DNA of 6,917 bases from Geoglobus sp. (GTDB taxonomy: Archaea; Halobacteriota; Archaeoglobi; Archaeoglobales; Archaeoglobaceae): contig JALUWC010000498.1 in the NCBI GenBank assembly GCA_027019885.1, positions 1 through 6,917 on the forward strand. Direction: 5' to 3'. Below are positions 6,303-6,917 of the stretch, one piece after another. Position numbers and translations under genes: made by a program. Positions within the stretch are counted from its first letter, which is position 1; the number at the start of each line of letters is the position of its first letter. A model generated the notes under the pieces. The model saw only the letters and a program-made list of their open reading frames with translations, ran no database searches and was not told the DNA's origin.

Positions 6303-6917
6303 ATGCACCAGACAGTCTCAATTGATGAGGTTCGGGAGAGCATAAGCGGGATAAAAAAGAAGATTGCAGTGATGAGCGGAAAGGGAGGGGTTGGAAAGTC
6401 AACTGTGACGGCGTTGCTTGCAATCAGCCTTGCAAGGAAGGGCGATAAAGTGGCAATTTTCGATGCTGATTTTCTCGGTCCAAGCATACCAAAGCTGTTT
6501 GGAATGGAGAATGAGAGGATCGGCTTGTCAGATGGGAGGTTCATCCTTCCCGAATCCAGAAAGCATGGCATTAAAGTTCTCTCAATTCAGTTTCTCCTGC
6601 CCGAAAGAGAAACACCCGTGATATGGCGTGGCCCCATGATCATCGGAGTGATGAATGACATGCTGGCGAAGACTGGATGGGGTGAGCTTGATTACCTCAT
6701 TTTTGATCTTCCTCCGGGCACGGGAGATGCTCCACTCACCCTGATGCAGTCTGTTGAGCTGGATGGGGTTGTTGTTGTCACCTCGCCCAACGATCTCACC
6801 TCAATGATAGTCGAGAAGGCTTTGAACATGGCGAAAATGATGAACACAGAGGTTGTTGGAATTGTGGAAAACATGAGCTACTTTGCATGCCCCCACTGTG
6901 GAGAAAAGACGTGCATA
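6303..6917 (+). CDS. Mrp/NBP35-type Fe-S cluster carrier ATPase (3' truncated by window)
   Basis: The frame is open to the right edge: 205 codons are visible and the C-terminus is missing. Mrp/ApbC/NBP35 proteins are cytosolic P-loop ATPases that form dimers, hold a transferable iron-sulfur cluster and deliver it to target proteins. A short N-terminus without a fused DUF59/MIP18 domain leads into the deviant Walker A SGKGGVGKST (25-34, both lysines present). Family segments FDADFLGPSIPKLFG (53-67), VIWRGPM (106-112) and YLIFDLPPGTGDAPLT (131-146, switch II/Walker B) follow. NMSYFACPHCG (190-200) supplies the CXXC pair Cys196 and Cys199 that bridges a cluster at the dimer interface in relatives. 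Another cysteine (204) comes just before the cut. This composition separates it from MinD and ParA, which lack the CXXC. It has its own promoter with a palindrome and a Shine-Dalgarno. A cluster-delivery role fits a lineage rich in Fe-S enzymes; the client is unknown. Confidence 0.93.
   Translation, partial: MHQTVSIDEVRESISGIKKKIAVMSGKGGVGKSTVTALLAISLARKGDKVAIFDADFLGPSIPKLFGMENERIGLSDGRFILPESRKHGIKVLSIQFLLPERETPVIWRGPMIIGVMNDMLAKTGWGELDYLIFDLPPGTGDAPLTLMQSVELDGVVVVTSPNDLTSMIVEKALNMAKMMNTEVVGIVENMSYFACPHCGEKTCI

Noticed and set aside
6230..6571. Minus-strand frame over the mrp promoter and start; also plus-strand frame 6418-6621
   Set aside because: Both overlap the mrp frame, whose Walker A and switch motifs are unmistakable; mrp itself has no stop in the window because it runs off the edge.

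Overview
The window reads as a gene-dense stretch of a euryarchaeal chromosome, most likely from the Archaeoglobaceae (Archaeoglobus, Ferroglobus, Geoglobus); the genus is not resolved by eye. Support: RadA, an archaeal-type TyrRS, aIF1A, a RIO1 kinase and a two-KH Dim2/Pno1-like protein are all archaeal in type. Arginine is written almost entirely with AGA/AGG, as in hyperthermophiles. TATA boxes lie about 25 bp upstream of the first codons of several genes. Shine-Dalgarno sequences of the GGAGGTGAT type precede internal genes. All ten genes are on the + strand and no gap between genes exceeds 100 bp.

Layout. (1) Positions 2-1921 are the end of an operon that begins outside the window: the C-terminal part of an S-adenosyl/S-inosyl-homocysteine hydrolase, a small unrecognised two-helix membrane protein translationally overlapped with it, and an uncharacterised radical SAM enzyme. 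(2) 1980-2453 is a single Lrp/AsnC regulator with its own promoter, which sits inside a near-perfect 22-bp palindrome. (3) 2507-3541 is radA, the recombinase, with its own promoter. (4) 3609-6215 is a tightly packed four-gene operon: tyrosyl-tRNA synthetase, initiation factor aIF1A, RIO1 kinase and Dim2-like KH protein. Its three junctions are each stop codon, one base, start codon. (5) 6303 to the end is the first 205 codons of an Mrp/NBP35-type iron-sulfur cluster carrier ATPase. It has its own promoter, whose TATA box is the centre of a perfect 17-bp palindrome.

How the genes work together. Region 4 is a translation module: tRNA charging, start-site selection on the small subunit, and late 18S/16S-type small-subunit maturation (RIO1 and Dim2 act together on pre-40S particles in eukaryotes). 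Region 1 is linked by SAM chemistry: a radical SAM enzyme consumes SAM, and the hydrolase removes the homocysteine adduct left by SAM-dependent methylation. Genes that start a transcript (lrp, radA, tyrS) use ATG and have no Shine-Dalgarno, so their mRNAs should be leaderless or nearly so. Several internal genes use TTG with a Shine-Dalgarno or a coupled stop codon.

Most of the window is ordinary archaeal housekeeping. I found no mobile element, CRISPR array, tRNA or rRNA gene, and nothing that clearly amounts to a new system. The best leads are the two promoter palindromes (lrp and mrp), the unrecognised membrane protein between the hydrolase and the radical SAM gene, and the non-canonical CX4CX2C cluster motif of that radical SAM protein.
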